This document shows, piece by piece, positions 26,406 through 34,553 of a stretch of 64,000 bases of DNA. Each line of letters opens with the position of its first letter. The stretch's first letter is position 1. This stretch comes from Bacteroidetes bacterium UBA7662 (GTDB taxonomy: Bacteria > Bacteroidota > Bacteroidia > UBA7662). Under the pieces are notes generated by a model that had not been told where the DNA came from, ran no database searches, and saw only the letters and a list, made by a program, of their open reading frames with translations. The translations under genes were made by a program, and so were the position numbers. Location: NCBI GenBank assembly GCA_002483345.1, contig DLHS01000016.1:442694-506693 (forward strand), written 5' to 3'.

Positions 26406-28632
26406 TCCGCCAGCGGAAGCCTGCATATACCATCCGCTCAATGGCTGGTCCCCATACCAGTGAAGCGTCGAAAAAGGGTGAATATGGATCCGTGGCCGAA
26501 TTAACCAGCTGCTGTTGCCTGAAATCGCCCACATTCTCCAGACCCACATAAACATCCCATTGTCCCAGACTTTTGCTGACTTGTGCATTCATCAGCACAA
26601 AGGAGGGTGATTGCCCTGCAAAACGATACGCTTCGGGATTGGACGCGGTAGTCGGTATCCGTTTCGGACTGTACCATTGTACCGTATAGTCAAACGACCA
26701 TTTGTTTCGGGTTTTGTAGCCCACATTCGCGAATAATCTGTGTGGCGACACCAGGGGTTTGCTCAGAAAACCGGACGAATAATCTGTTTTTACATCCAAC
26801 AAGCGATAAGCCAGCCGCATTTCCATCCGCCGTATCGGGTGATAGTTAAGTTCGGCCTGAAAACTGTTGCTGTACGATCGTCCGCTCAGATTGTAAAACA
26901 GCAGCGATTGCGGAGAAAAATCGTAATCGGCCACTACCTGATTTTCAAAGCGGGTGTGGTAATAGTCCAGGGAAATCTGACCATCTCGCCTTGCCAGCCT
27001 GAAAGCATGGGTAAAGTTGAGGCCATAGTTCCAGGCAATTTCAGGATTCAACCCATAACCGATGGCATTTACAGCCTGGATATTAATCATCCTGCTGCTT
27101 ACAAGTCCCCCAAGGTTCTCCATGAAAATGTTGGCAACCCGGTAACCCCGGCCTGCAGAGGCCCGCAGGGCCGTGTTTTCAGTGATATCATATTTGGCGT
27201 GGATACGCGGGGTGAAAAAACCGCCGTACAGATTGTGATAATCATACCGCAGGCCACTCACCACGCTCCAGCGGAGCCGGGAGAACGTAAGCTCATAAAA
27301 AGCCCCTGGTATCTGTTCGGTTCTGGCATAGGAGGTGCCTTTATACTGCTCGTCGTATGAGTCGTACATCCAGCTCAATCCGGCGCGGTATTTCCAGTCG
27401 GTGGTGAATAGTATATCCTGGTAAATCAGGTTGGCGTACACCGTTTGCTGAATCCCCTGGTAATTGTTCAGGCCAAAATAGCCTTCCGAACGGTGGTCGA
27501 CTGCCTTCAGCTGCAGACCTACGCTCCGGTACCGGGCCATGGGAAACACATACCCCAGCTTCGCATCTGCCGAATAGCGCGAAACATCCATCCCTGTACC
27601 ATAAGGTGTCGTGGTGTTTCTTGGCTCCCCGGGAACAAAACCCGCCTGCCCGCCTGTGCGGGTGTCACGGAGTGCCTGGACGCTTAGCTGTCCCATAATC
27701 CCCTGACTGTTGTCGTAGCGCCAGCGGTTGATCAGGTTCCATTGACTGCCGGTGGGAATGTCCAGAAAACCGTCCTTGTTCACGTCGTTTTTAAGACCGG
27801 TATAGTTGCCATGCAGTAAAACGGCAGTTGTCCACTTGCTGTTCAGCCGGTGCCGGCTGTACCAGTTGCCTTCACTCCGGCCCATCTGGTTGAGATAGCC
27901 GTTGGCGAATACATAATCACCGGTATCGGGTTTTTTAAGCTCTACATTCAGCTGGCCGGAAATGCTTTCGTATCCGTTCACAACAGAACCCACGCCCTTG
28001 GTCAGCTGAATAGATTCAATCCAGCTGCCGGGGATAAAGTTGAGGCCGTAATACCCCGACAAACCCCGTACATCAGGCATATTTTCACGCTGCAGCTGAA
28101 TATAGCTACCCGAAAGTCCGAGCATCTGTATTTGCTTTACACCTGTTACCGCATCGGTGTAGCTTACATCTACTGCCGGATTGGTTTCAAAACTTTCGGA
28201 AAGATTGCAGCAGGCTGCTTTGAAAAGCTCCTGTTCCGTCATTACCTGGGTTTTGATAGGGTTGATAGAGGAGATAAACGTACTGGCCCGGTCGCCGCTG
28301 ATTTCAACCACCGACAGGTTCCGCGCATTTTTAAGTATCACCTTCACCTCCTGTTGCCGGGTAATGATGATGGTGTCGTTTTTATAACCGATGTAGCTGA
28401 TGACGAGTTTTGAACTGCCTGCCTGCAGCGGCAGGCTGAAAAAGCCCTTGTCATCCGTAGTGGTTCCGTCGTTGCCGCCCAACCAATAAACATTCGCGGC
28501 CTGAAGCGCTTTCAGCTTCCCTTTTTCGTCTTCTTCCAGCACAAATCCCTGCAGGCGATCCTGTGCTGCTGCCTGAACAGACAACAACAAAAGCCCCGGC
28601 AAAAAAAGGCGGAGTATGCGTAAATAAAACAC
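26380..28632 (-). CDS. TonB-dependent outer-membrane receptor (metal operon)
   Basis: A 750-aa receptor. The GTG at 28632 gives a clean signal peptide (FYLRILRLFLPGLLLLSVQAAAQ) and starts 11 nt after the preceding stop; the upstream TTG at 28686 would overlap that gene and is rejected. A carboxypeptidase-like domain (about 25-105) precedes the plug (about 120-240, with ESISGQLNVELKKPD) and a 22-strand-like barrel ending in VYAGFRWRISPPPSAL. Lying behind an HMA protein gene, it probably takes up or moves copper or another heavy metal. Its tail overlaps recX. Confidence 0.88.
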   Translation of the reverse strand: MFYLRILRLFLPGLLLLSVQAAAQDRLQGFVLEEDEKGKLKALQAANVYWLGGNDGTTTDDKGFFSLPLQAGSSKLVISYIGYKNDTIIITRQQEVKVILKNARNLSVVEISGDRASTFISSINPIKTQVMTEQELFKAACCNLSESFETNPAVDVSYTDAVTGVKQIQMLGLSGSYIQLQRENMPDVRGLSGYYGLNFIPGSWIESIQLTKGVGSVVNGYESISGQLNVELKKPDTGDYVFANGYLNQMGRSEGNWYSRHRLNSKWTTAVLLHGNYTGLKNDVNKDGFLDIPTGSQWNLINRWRYDNSQGIMGQLSVQALRDTRTGGQAGFVPGEPRNTTTPYGTGMDVSRYSADAKLGYVFPMARYRSVGLQLKAVDHRSEGYFGLNNYQGIQQTVYANLIYQDILFTTDWKYRAGLSWMYDSYDEQYKGTSYARTEQIPGAFYELTFSRLRWSVVSGLRYDYHNLYGGFFTPRIHAKYDITENTALRASAGRGYRVANIFMENLGGLVSSRMINIQAVNAIGYGLNPEIAWNYGLNFTHAFRLARRDGQISLDYYHTRFENQVVADYDFSPQSLLFYNLSGRSYSNSFQAELNYHPIRRMEMRLAYRLLDVKTDYSSGFLSKPLVSPHRLFANVGYKTRNKWSFDYTVQWYSPKRIPTTASNPEAYRFAGQSPSFVLMNAQVSKSLGQWDVYVGLENVGDFRQQQLVNSATDPYSPFFDASLVWGPAIERMVYAGFRWRISPPPSAL

Positions 28633-28643
28633 AGGAAAAGGGA

Positions 28644-29021
28644 TTAATCGCTGTGGGTATTGGGATTTTCGCGGTACAGACAACAACCCGGCAATTTGCT
28701 GTAAACAGTTGTATCCGCCTTGCTTTTGTCGGTATCGTGACCAACCGCTGAAATCAGCTTATGCAGCTCTTCTTCGCTGAGGATACGGGGATTGTATTTG
28801 ATCAGCACTTCTTTGGTATGCCGGTCCCAATCGGAAAAACTTACGCCTTTTACGTCCAGGGCGGTCTCTATGCGTTTCTCGCACATGCCGCAATTGCCGT
28901 AAACGGTAAATTTGATTTCCGCCTTTTTAGGCAGCTTCTGAGCCATCAGGTTGGTGCTGACAAACAATAATGTCATTGCAACAGAGAATAGGCGGATATT
29001 TTGGTTTTTGAATAAATACAT
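28644..29021 (-). CDS. Exported heavy-metal-associated (HMA) domain protein
   Basis: A 125-aa protein with a signal peptide (about 1-28, ending NLMAQ) and an HMA fold (about 33-105). The metal-binding motif is GNCGMC (C44, C47), the CxxC-type site that binds Cu(I) or Zn(II). The C-terminus adds a CC pair (LPGCCLY). It is likely a periplasmic metal chaperone. The ATG at 29021 is used rather than a TTG three codons upstream. It is the middle gene of a three-gene operon with the HYC_CC_PP protein and the TonB receptor. Confidence 0.85.
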   Translation of the reverse strand: MYLFKNQNIRLFSVAMTLLFVSTNLMAQKLPKKAEIKFTVYGNCGMCEKRIETALDVKGVSFSDWDRHTKEVLIKYNPRILSEEELHKLISAVGHDTDKSKADTTVYSKLPGCCLYRENPNTHSD

Positions 29022-29072
29022 GGTTTTCAATTTTAAGATTTGATAAAAAACGGCTGAAAGAACTTCAACGGC

Positions 29073-29456
29073 CTATATCCTGAAAACCTGATTGCGTTTG
29101 TAGATAGCTTCCGGAGGTGCGCGCAGCGCTTCCTGTCCCTTGCTGGCTGCCGGACGGGCAGCCTGTTCCATCAACCACTGCAAGTCGTGTGTTTTCACCG
29201 CTACCGACACCGCTTCAAAAACGAAGGACGCGGAAATGAGGTGATTTGACTGCGTTTCCAGCAATTGTTGCTCCGAACGACAGCAGTCTTTTGCTTCGTT
29301 TGGATCCGGACAGATACAGCTTTCCTTCTCCTGAACCGCCAGCGTTACCGCCTTTACGCGACCCAGACAGTAGTGCAGGTTTACCACCACGCCTGTAGAT
29401 GCCATCAGATAAGCGACAGCCAGGGTGGTCAGCAGGATATGTCTCAGGAACAACAT
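29073..29456 (-). CDS. HYC_CC_PP family protein
   Basis: A 127-aa exported protein. After an N-terminal hydrophobic segment (about 4-24) it shows the three blocks that name this Bacteroidota family: HYC at 28-30 (NLHYCLG), a CC pair in AKDCCRSE with further cysteines in SCICPDP, and PP near the end (RAPPEAIYKRNQVFRI). The cysteines suggest metal binding, and family members usually sit beside copper or heavy-metal efflux and TonB receptor genes, as here. Its role is not established. The ATG at 29456 replaces a TTG at 29468. Confidence 0.8.
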   Translation of the reverse strand: MLFLRHILLTTLAVAYLMASTGVVVNLHYCLGRVKAVTLAVQEKESCICPDPNEAKDCCRSEQQLLETQSNHLISASFVFEAVSVAVKTHDLQWLMEQAARPAASKGQEALRAPPEAIYKRNQVFRI

Positions 29457-29548
29457 CTTAATACACAAATAACGTAGTTTTTTCCGTTAAGTGCCCAAAT
29501 GCCAAACTTCTGTTTTTATTTTCGCTGGCCTCTAATCCTCCACACCCC

Positions 29549-30169
29549 ATGAAAAAACTCCTTCTAAGCATTTTGCTCCTCTTATTTGTGTCCGCTGCTT
29601 CCGCACAGATTTTTCAGCTTGGCCCTCGCTTTGGGGTAAGTTCCTCCAACCTTAAAATCAAGGAGGTAACCAATGCCAATCTTCAGACCATCAGCCAGTC
29701 GGATGCCCGGCTTGGGTTTCATGCCGGTTTATACGCCCGGGTCATGGTGCTCGGTTTTTATGTACAGCCGGAGCTTTTATTTTCTTCCACCAGTTCAGAT
29801 GTAACCATCAGTTCTGCCAGCGGAAGTGCCGTTTCTTCGCTCAGCTTTGCCAAGCTTGACGTGCCGGTATTGGTTGGAAAACGCCTGTTTGGCATTGCCA
29901 GGGTGAATGCCGGTCCGGTTTTTTCGCAACTGCTCAGGGCCGACGTACGACAGGGGGGTGTTGATGAAGATATCGCCAGCCAATACAAAAAATCTACCGC
30001 CGGTTATCAGATTGGTATTGGTGCGGATGTCTGGAAACTGCGGCTGGATGTCAAATATGAAGGCAGTTTTGGGGCCATCGCCGATAATATCAGCATACAG
30101 GGACAAAGCTTCCCGACCGATACCCGGCCCAGACAGTTCATTGCTTCGGTAGGCTGGCGCTTGTTGTAG
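29549..30169 (+). CDS. Outer-membrane beta-barrel protein (PorT-like)
   Basis: A 206-aa protein with signal peptide (1-19, SASA-Q) and alternating hydrophobic strands that fit an 8-stranded barrel of the OMP_b-brl_2 type (PF13568): FQLGPRFGVSSSNLKI, GFHAGLYARVMVLGFYVQPELLFSS, YQIGIGADVWKLRLDVKYEGSFG and a final strand FIASVGWRLL. It shares the family of T9SS PorT, but this fold is common in Bacteroidota and I would not assign PorT itself. It is divergent from the metal operon, with 92 bp between. Confidence 0.8.
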   Translation: MKKLLLSILLLLFVSAASAQIFQLGPRFGVSSSNLKIKEVTNANLQTISQSDARLGFHAGLYARVMVLGFYVQPELLFSSTSSDVTISSASGSAVSSLSFAKLDVPVLVGKRLFGIARVNAGPVFSQLLRADVRQGGVDEDIASQYKKSTAGYQIGIGADVWKLRLDVKYEGSFGAIADNISIQGQSFPTDTRPRQFIASVGWRLL

Positions 30170-30202
30170 AAATCCGGCGAATCTAATGCTGCTTCGACCC
30201 GT

Positions 30203-30210
30203 TACCTTTG
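30203..30210 (+). promoter_or_regulatory. -7 box 4 nt before the EamA start
   Basis: TACCTTTG matches TAnnTTTG and ends 4 nt before the ATG at 30215, again suggesting a leaderless transcript. Confidence 0.6.
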
Positions 30211-30214
30211 CGCG

Positions 30215-31108
30215 ATGAATCAAAAAGCGCTGGTACACGGGTCTTTGTTTTTAACTGCTTTGTTATATGGAGGTTCCTACACCATTGCCAAAGAACTGAT
30301 GCCCCTTTGGATAGCGCCTTTTGGTTTTATTCTTTTGCGGGTATGGATTGCCACGGCCTTTTTCTGGGCTGTAGATCCGCTGATCCGTAAAAAACGGGAG
30401 ATGCCGACCCGGCGCGACCTGGGATTGCTGGCGCTGTGTGCCTTTTTTGGCGTTGCAGGCAATATGCTGCTCTTTTTCAAAGGACTGGCCATCAGCTCTC
30501 CCATCAATTCTTCGGTAATCATGGTGACTTCGCCCATTTTTATCCTCGTAGTGGCGGCTTTTTACAAGGCTGAAAAAATCGGGTGGCGTAAACTGCTGGG
30601 TATTGCGCTGGGAACTGCCGGTGCCATCCTTCTCATTACCGCAACACCTCAAAACAGTACTGTAATAACCCCCAACAGCGCCTGGGGTAATTTTATGATT
30701 CTCATCAACGCTATTTTATTCGCCACTTACCTGGTACTGGTCCGGCCGCTGATGGCCCGTTATCAGACCTTTACTGTGGTGAAATGGGTGTTTTTATTCG
30801 GCAGTGTGATGGTTTTTCCCTTCGGCTGGCGGGAAGCACTGCAGGTGCCCTGGGGCCTGTTCGGGCAGGCACAGTGGGCAGCCTTTGCCTACATCATCCT
30901 CGGTATTTCGATATTGGCCTACTGGCTCAACGCCTGGGCGCTTAAATACGTGACATCCTCGGTAGTGGGCACCTATATCTACCTGCAGCCTGTGCTGGCA
31001 ACGGCCATTGCCCTGGTGTGGGGACGCGATATGTTGCTGCTCGAACAGGTTGTTTTTGCCTTTATGATTTTTGCAGGTGTATATCTCGTCAGCGAGGCAC
31101 GGAATTAG
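30215..31108 (+). CDS. EamA/DMT-family permease
   Basis: A 297-aa inner-membrane protein with ten hydrophobic helices in two EamA repeats (about 5-135 and 150-295). The first repeat includes MLLFFKGLAISSPINSSVIMVTSPIFILVVAAFYKAEKIGWRK, the second LNAWALKYVTSSVVGTYIYLQPVLATAIALVWGRD; both have the usual conserved small-residue and proline signatures. It likely exports metabolites such as amino acids, but no substrate can be assigned. yicC follows after 16 bp with its own -7 box. Confidence 0.88.
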   Translation: MNQKALVHGSLFLTALLYGGSYTIAKELMPLWIAPFGFILLRVWIATAFFWAVDPLIRKKREMPTRRDLGLLALCAFFGVAGNMLLFFKGLAISSPINSSVIMVTSPIFILVVAAFYKAEKIGWRKLLGIALGTAGAILLITATPQNSTVITPNSAWGNFMILINAILFATYLVLVRPLMARYQTFTVVKWVFLFGSVMVFPFGWREALQVPWGLFGQAQWAAFAYIILGISILAYWLNAWALKYVTSSVVGTYIYLQPVLATAIALVWGRDMLLLEQVVFAFMIFAGVYLVSEARN

Positions 31109-31111
31109 TCT

Positions 31112-31119
31112 TACTTTTG
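31112..31119 (+). promoter_or_regulatory. -7 box 5 nt before yicC
   Basis: TACTTTTG matches TAnnTTTG and ends 5 nt before the ATG at 31125, in the gap after the EamA gene. Confidence 0.6.
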
Positions 31120-31124
31120 CACCC

Positions 31125-31991
31125 ATGATCAGATCCATGACAGGCTTCGGAAAAGCCATGGCACAATTACCCATCGGCCTCGCGACCGTAGAAATACGCT
31201 CGCTCAACAGCAAATTCCTCGACCTGAATATGCGCCTGGCCAAACCGGTGCAAGACCGTGAATATCTTTTTCGTAACCTCATCAATAGTACGATTGAGCG
31301 AGGAAAAGTAACCTTCAGCGTCAACATCGAGCGGGTTGGTGCCGAAAGTGGCGGACTTATCAACCAAACACTGGTAAAAGCCTATTTCCTGGAACTGTCG
31401 GGTCTTGCAAGGGATCTCAACCAGCCGACAGATGGGCTACTCAACAGCATCCTCCGTTTCCAGGACGTAACCAGCGGTGACAGCCAGGCCGACGACAGCT
31501 GGTGGCCGGCCATGGAAAAGCTGGTAAAAGAAGCGCTCGCTGCCTTCGACCTCTTTCGTGAAACGGAGGGCAGGCAGACCGGAGAAGATATGCTGGCAGC
31601 TGTAGACAGGATTACAGACGCGCTGGGAAAAATTGATCCTTACGAGCAGGAGCGTATCGAAACCATCCGCAAACGGATGCAGAACGGACTGGATGCTTTC
31701 ATTGAAGAAGAAAAAATAGACCAGAACCGGTTTGAACAGGAGCTTATCTTTTACCTGGAAAAACTCGATGTTTCGGAAGAAAAACAACGGTTGCGTCAAC
31801 ATTGCGCTTTTTTTAAAAGCAGCCTGAACGAAAAATCGGGTGGTAAAAAACTCGGTTTTATCGCCCAGGAAATGGGCCGTGAAATCAATACCCTTGGTTC
31901 AAAATGTAACCATGTTGAAATCCAGAAACTGGTGGTTGACATGAAAAATGAACTGGAAAAAATCAAAGAGCAGGTTTTGAACGTTCTATAA
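31125..31991 (+). CDS. yicC: YicC-family endoribonuclease
   Basis: A 288-aa protein of the YicC/YloC family, recently linked to RNA cleavage and decay. The N-terminus is diagnostic (MIRSMTGFGKA, then VEIRSLNSKFLDLNMRL), as is the C-terminal DUF1732 part with LIFYLEKLDVSEEKQRLRQHCAFF and GKKLGFIAQEMGREINTLGSKCN. The start at 31125 is fixed by that N-terminus; an earlier ATG at 31071 lies inside the EamA gene. It comes directly before gmk (2-nt gap), an arrangement found in many bacteria. Confidence 0.95.
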   Translation: MIRSMTGFGKAMAQLPIGLATVEIRSLNSKFLDLNMRLAKPVQDREYLFRNLINSTIERGKVTFSVNIERVGAESGGLINQTLVKAYFLELSGLARDLNQPTDGLLNSILRFQDVTSGDSQADDSWWPAMEKLVKEALAAFDLFRETEGRQTGEDMLAAVDRITDALGKIDPYEQERIETIRKRMQNGLDAFIEEEKIDQNRFEQELIFYLEKLDVSEEKQRLRQHCAFFKSSLNEKSGGKKLGFIAQEMGREINTLGSKCNHVEIQKLVVDMKNELEKIKEQVLNVL

Positions 31992-31993
31992 CC

Positions 31994-32560
31994 GTGGCAG
32001 GCAAACTTCTCATATTCTCAGCACCGTCAGGATCAGGCAAAACAACCCTGGTTCACCATCTCCTGCGCCATTTTCCGGAAATCCAGTTCAGCATCAGCGC
32101 CACCAGCCGCGAGCGCCGGGCGTATGAAACCGATGGCAAGGACTACCACTTCATGTCGGCCGATCTTTTCCGCGAAAAAATTGCCGCCGGTGATTTTGTG
32201 GAGTGGGAGGAGGTTTATCCCGGTACCTATTATGGTACCTTAAAGAGCGAAATCGACCGCATCCTGAACAATGGTCGGTCGGTCATTTTTGATGTGGATG
32301 TCAGAGGTGGCCTGAACATCAAAAAACAATACGGGCCGAAGGCACTCGCTGTTTTTGTAAAGGTGGCTTCTGTAGAGATATTGAGAGAACGACTGATTGG
32401 GCGTAATACCGAAAGTCCCGAAAAACTGGCCACGCGCCTGGCCAAGGCCGAACAGGAAATGACCTATGAGTCGGAATTTGACGTGGTGATTGTAAACCAT
32501 GAACTTGAAGCAGCCAAAAAAGAGGCGGTGGCTTTGGTTCGTAATTTTCTGTCAGCCTGA
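31994..32560 (+). CDS. gmk: Guanylate kinase
   Basis: A 188-aa enzyme that phosphorylates GMP to GDP. It has the P-loop SAPSGSGKTTL (9-19), the GMP-binding SATSRERRAYETDGKDYHF (about 35-53) and the FVEWEEVYPGTYYGT and IFDVDVRGGLNIK motifs. The start codon is GTG. It lies 2 nt after yicC and directly abuts nadD (the stop TGA is followed immediately by its ATG), so the three form one operon. Confidence 0.97.
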   Translation: MAGKLLIFSAPSGSGKTTLVHHLLRHFPEIQFSISATSRERRAYETDGKDYHFMSADLFREKIAAGDFVEWEEVYPGTYYGTLKSEIDRILNNGRSVIFDVDVRGGLNIKKQYGPKALAVFVKVASVEILRERLIGRNTESPEKLATRLAKAEQEMTYESEFDVVIVNHELEAAKKEAVALVRNFLSA

Positions 32561-33136
32561 ATGCGGCAGGTCGGGCTCTTTTTCGGAACCTTTAACCCGA
32601 TACATATCGGGCACCTGATTCTGGCCGATCATTTTGCTACCCGGGCCGGTCTCGATGAGGTCTGGTTGGTTGTAACCCCGCAAAGTCCTTTCAAAAACCG
32701 CCACAGCCTGCTCGACCAGTACCTGCGCCTTGATCTGGTTCATCGGGCAGTGGCCGACAATCCCCGCTTGCGCGCAAGCGACATAGAGTTTAAGCTTTCC
32801 GCGCCACACTATACCGTGCATACGCTGGTACATCTGCAGGAAAAATTTCCCGATTCCCGTTTTTCGATAATCATGGGCGAGGATAATCTGGTTGGGCTGA
32901 CGAAATGGAAAAACCACGAATACCTGCTCGAACATCACCAGATACTCGTTTATCCCCGTATTGGGCAGGATTCGGCCGAATTGCTCAACCATCCGTCTGT
33001 GAGAATGGTAGATGCCCCGCAAATCGAAATATCTTCCAGCCAGATCAGAAATTTGCTGAAATCAGGAGATTCTGTCCGTTATCTCCTGCCCGAAAGCATA
33101 CACGATTATGTGGTGTCCGAGCAGTTTTACCGCTGA
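32561..33136 (+). CDS. nadD: Nicotinate-nucleotide adenylyltransferase
   Basis: A 191-aa enzyme that joins nicotinate mononucleotide to AMP from ATP in NAD synthesis. The nucleotidyltransferase motif GTFNPIHIGHL (HxGH, about 7-17) and the C-terminal EISSSQIRNLLKSG (ISSTxIR-type) are clear. It is the last gene of yicC-gmk-nadD and reads toward the candidate origin. nadA starts 390 bp beyond it and nadB lies 13 kb further, so three NAD genes occur in this window. Confidence 0.96.
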   Translation: MRQVGLFFGTFNPIHIGHLILADHFATRAGLDEVWLVVTPQSPFKNRHSLLDQYLRLDLVHRAVADNPRLRASDIEFKLSAPHYTVHTLVHLQEKFPDSRFSIIMGEDNLVGLTKWKNHEYLLEHHQILVYPRIGQDSAELLNHPSVRMVDAPQIEISSSQIRNLLKSGDSVRYLLPESIHDYVVSEQFYR

Positions 33137-33526
33137 TCCGGGTTATCAACAACTTTATACAGCCCGTGTGAATTGATGTGTTTTGCGCTGGATAAGCGGT
33201 GCATAAGCCCGTCTGATACTGAACAATCGGGTTTTAAAGGAAAACTTATAAGTTTTTGATTCGTCAAAAGTGCAAAATCTACAGAATGTACACATTCGTT
33301 CCACACGCAAACTGTCAAAACACCCGTGTACAAGGGTCATCCACATTTGTGGATAAGCGCTGCATGAAGGCCAAAAACAATGAACTTTGCAGGAAAGCGG
33401 TTGTTGACAAACCGGGGCACAAAGTGGACACTCATCTTTCCAACAGCTATTTTAGCAGAATATCCACCTTTGCACACCCCTAACCATAACAACCAACCTT
33501 TTAAATAATTTATTGAAGGGAAAACG
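33137..33526. other. Candidate chromosome origin (DnaA-box cluster in a gene-free gap)
   Basis: This 390-bp gap has no convincing gene. It holds 9-mers related to the DnaA box TTATCCACA: a perfect one at 33348-33356 (TGTGGATAA), one mismatch at 33143-33151 (TTATCAACA) and 33337-33345 (TCATCCACA), and two mismatches at 33187-33195, 33402-33410 and 33460-33468. The boxes at 33337 and 33348 form an inverted pair 2 bp apart. An extended direct repeat (GGATAAGCG-s-TGCAT) is at 33190 and 33351. AT-rich stretches at about 33230-33262 and 33498-33515 could unwind. Rows of plus-strand sequence counted by hand are C-rich to the left and G-rich to the right. parS-like sites lie 9 kb away. The function is inferred. 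Confidence 0.6.
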
Positions 33527-34537
33527 ATGTTGAACGAAATATTCGAAAAAGCGGTGGATAAACTCCCTGTTTTGGGTTGGCTGGATCTGGATGTTGACCC
33601 AACGCTGGATTTGGTTTCAGAAATTGAAAAACTGAAAAAGGAAAAAAATGCCGTGCTCCTGGCGCACTATTATCAGACAGGTGATATCCAGGATGTGGCT
33701 GATTACATAGGTGACAGTCTTGGCCTTTCACAACAGGCTGCAGGAACAAAGGCTGATATCATTCTTTTTGCCGGCGTTCATTTTATGGCGGAAACAGCAA
33801 AAATTTTGTCTCCGGAAAAAAAAGTACTGCTGCCTGATCTGAAAGCTGGCTGTTCTTTGGCCGACAGCGCCCCGGCCAATTTGTTTGCCAGGTTCAAAGC
33901 AGATCATCCTGATCACCTGGTGATAACCTACATCAACTGTACGGCCGAAATTAAAGCGCTTTCCGATATCATTTGTACCTCCAGCAATGCAGTTCAGATA
34001 GTCGAAAGTTTACCCAAAGCGCAGAAAATCATTTTTGCCCCTGATAAAAATCTCGGTGCCTACATCTCGAAAAAAACGGGCCGGGACATGGTTTTGTGGA
34101 ATGGTTCCTGCATGGTGCACGAGATATTTTCGATGGAGAAAATACTACGGGTGCGTATGGATCATCCGGAGGCAGCATTTATTGCGCATCCCGAATGTGA
34201 AGCGGAATTACTGCAGATAGCTGACTTTATAGGCTCTACGACTGCATTGCTGAAGTATGCCGTTAACAGCGATAAACAAAGTTTTATTGTGGCGACCGAA
34301 ACCGGTATACTGCATCAGATGGAAAAGGCGGCTCCTCATAAAACCTTTATCCCGGCACCACCCAATAATCACTGTGCCTGCAATGATTGTCCGCATATGA
34401 AGCGAAATACCCTGGAAAAGGTATATCTGGCATTGAAATATGAACAACCGGAGTTATTAATGGCTGAAGAGTTACGTTTAAAAGCGTTAAAACCGATTCA
34501 GCGTATGCTTGACTTATCAGCACAGTTCGGCCTTTAA
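33527..34537 (+). CDS. nadA: Quinolinate synthase
   Basis: A 336-aa [4Fe-4S] enzyme that condenses iminoaspartate with dihydroxyacetone phosphate to quinolinate in de novo NAD synthesis. The cluster cysteines expected for the family are present: C109 (AGCSLAD), C195 (NGSCMVHE) and C288 within CACNDCPHM. AHYYQTGDIQDVADYIGDSLGLSQ is the substrate-binding N-terminal block. A GAAGGG sequence 8 nt before the ATG may serve as a ribosome site. It begins the long plus-strand gene block; its partner nadB is at 46819, on the other strand. Confidence 0.97.
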   Translation: MLNEIFEKAVDKLPVLGWLDLDVDPTLDLVSEIEKLKKEKNAVLLAHYYQTGDIQDVADYIGDSLGLSQQAAGTKADIILFAGVHFMAETAKILSPEKKVLLPDLKAGCSLADSAPANLFARFKADHPDHLVITYINCTAEIKALSDIICTSSNAVQIVESLPKAQKIIFAPDKNLGAYISKKTGRDMVLWNGSCMVHEIFSMEKILRVRMDHPEAAFIAHPECEAELLQIADFIGSTTALLKYAVNSDKQSFIVATETGILHQMEKAAPHKTFIPAPPNNHCACNDCPHMKRNTLEKVYLALKYEQPELLMAEELRLKALKPIQRMLDLSAQFGL

Positions 34538-34553
34538 TTACGATATTACCTGC

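Noticed and set aside
33256..33483. A 75-codon open frame inside the nadD-nadA gap
   Set aside because: It has odd composition, no family signature and runs straight through the DnaA-box cluster. A non-coding origin-like gap explains the sequence better.
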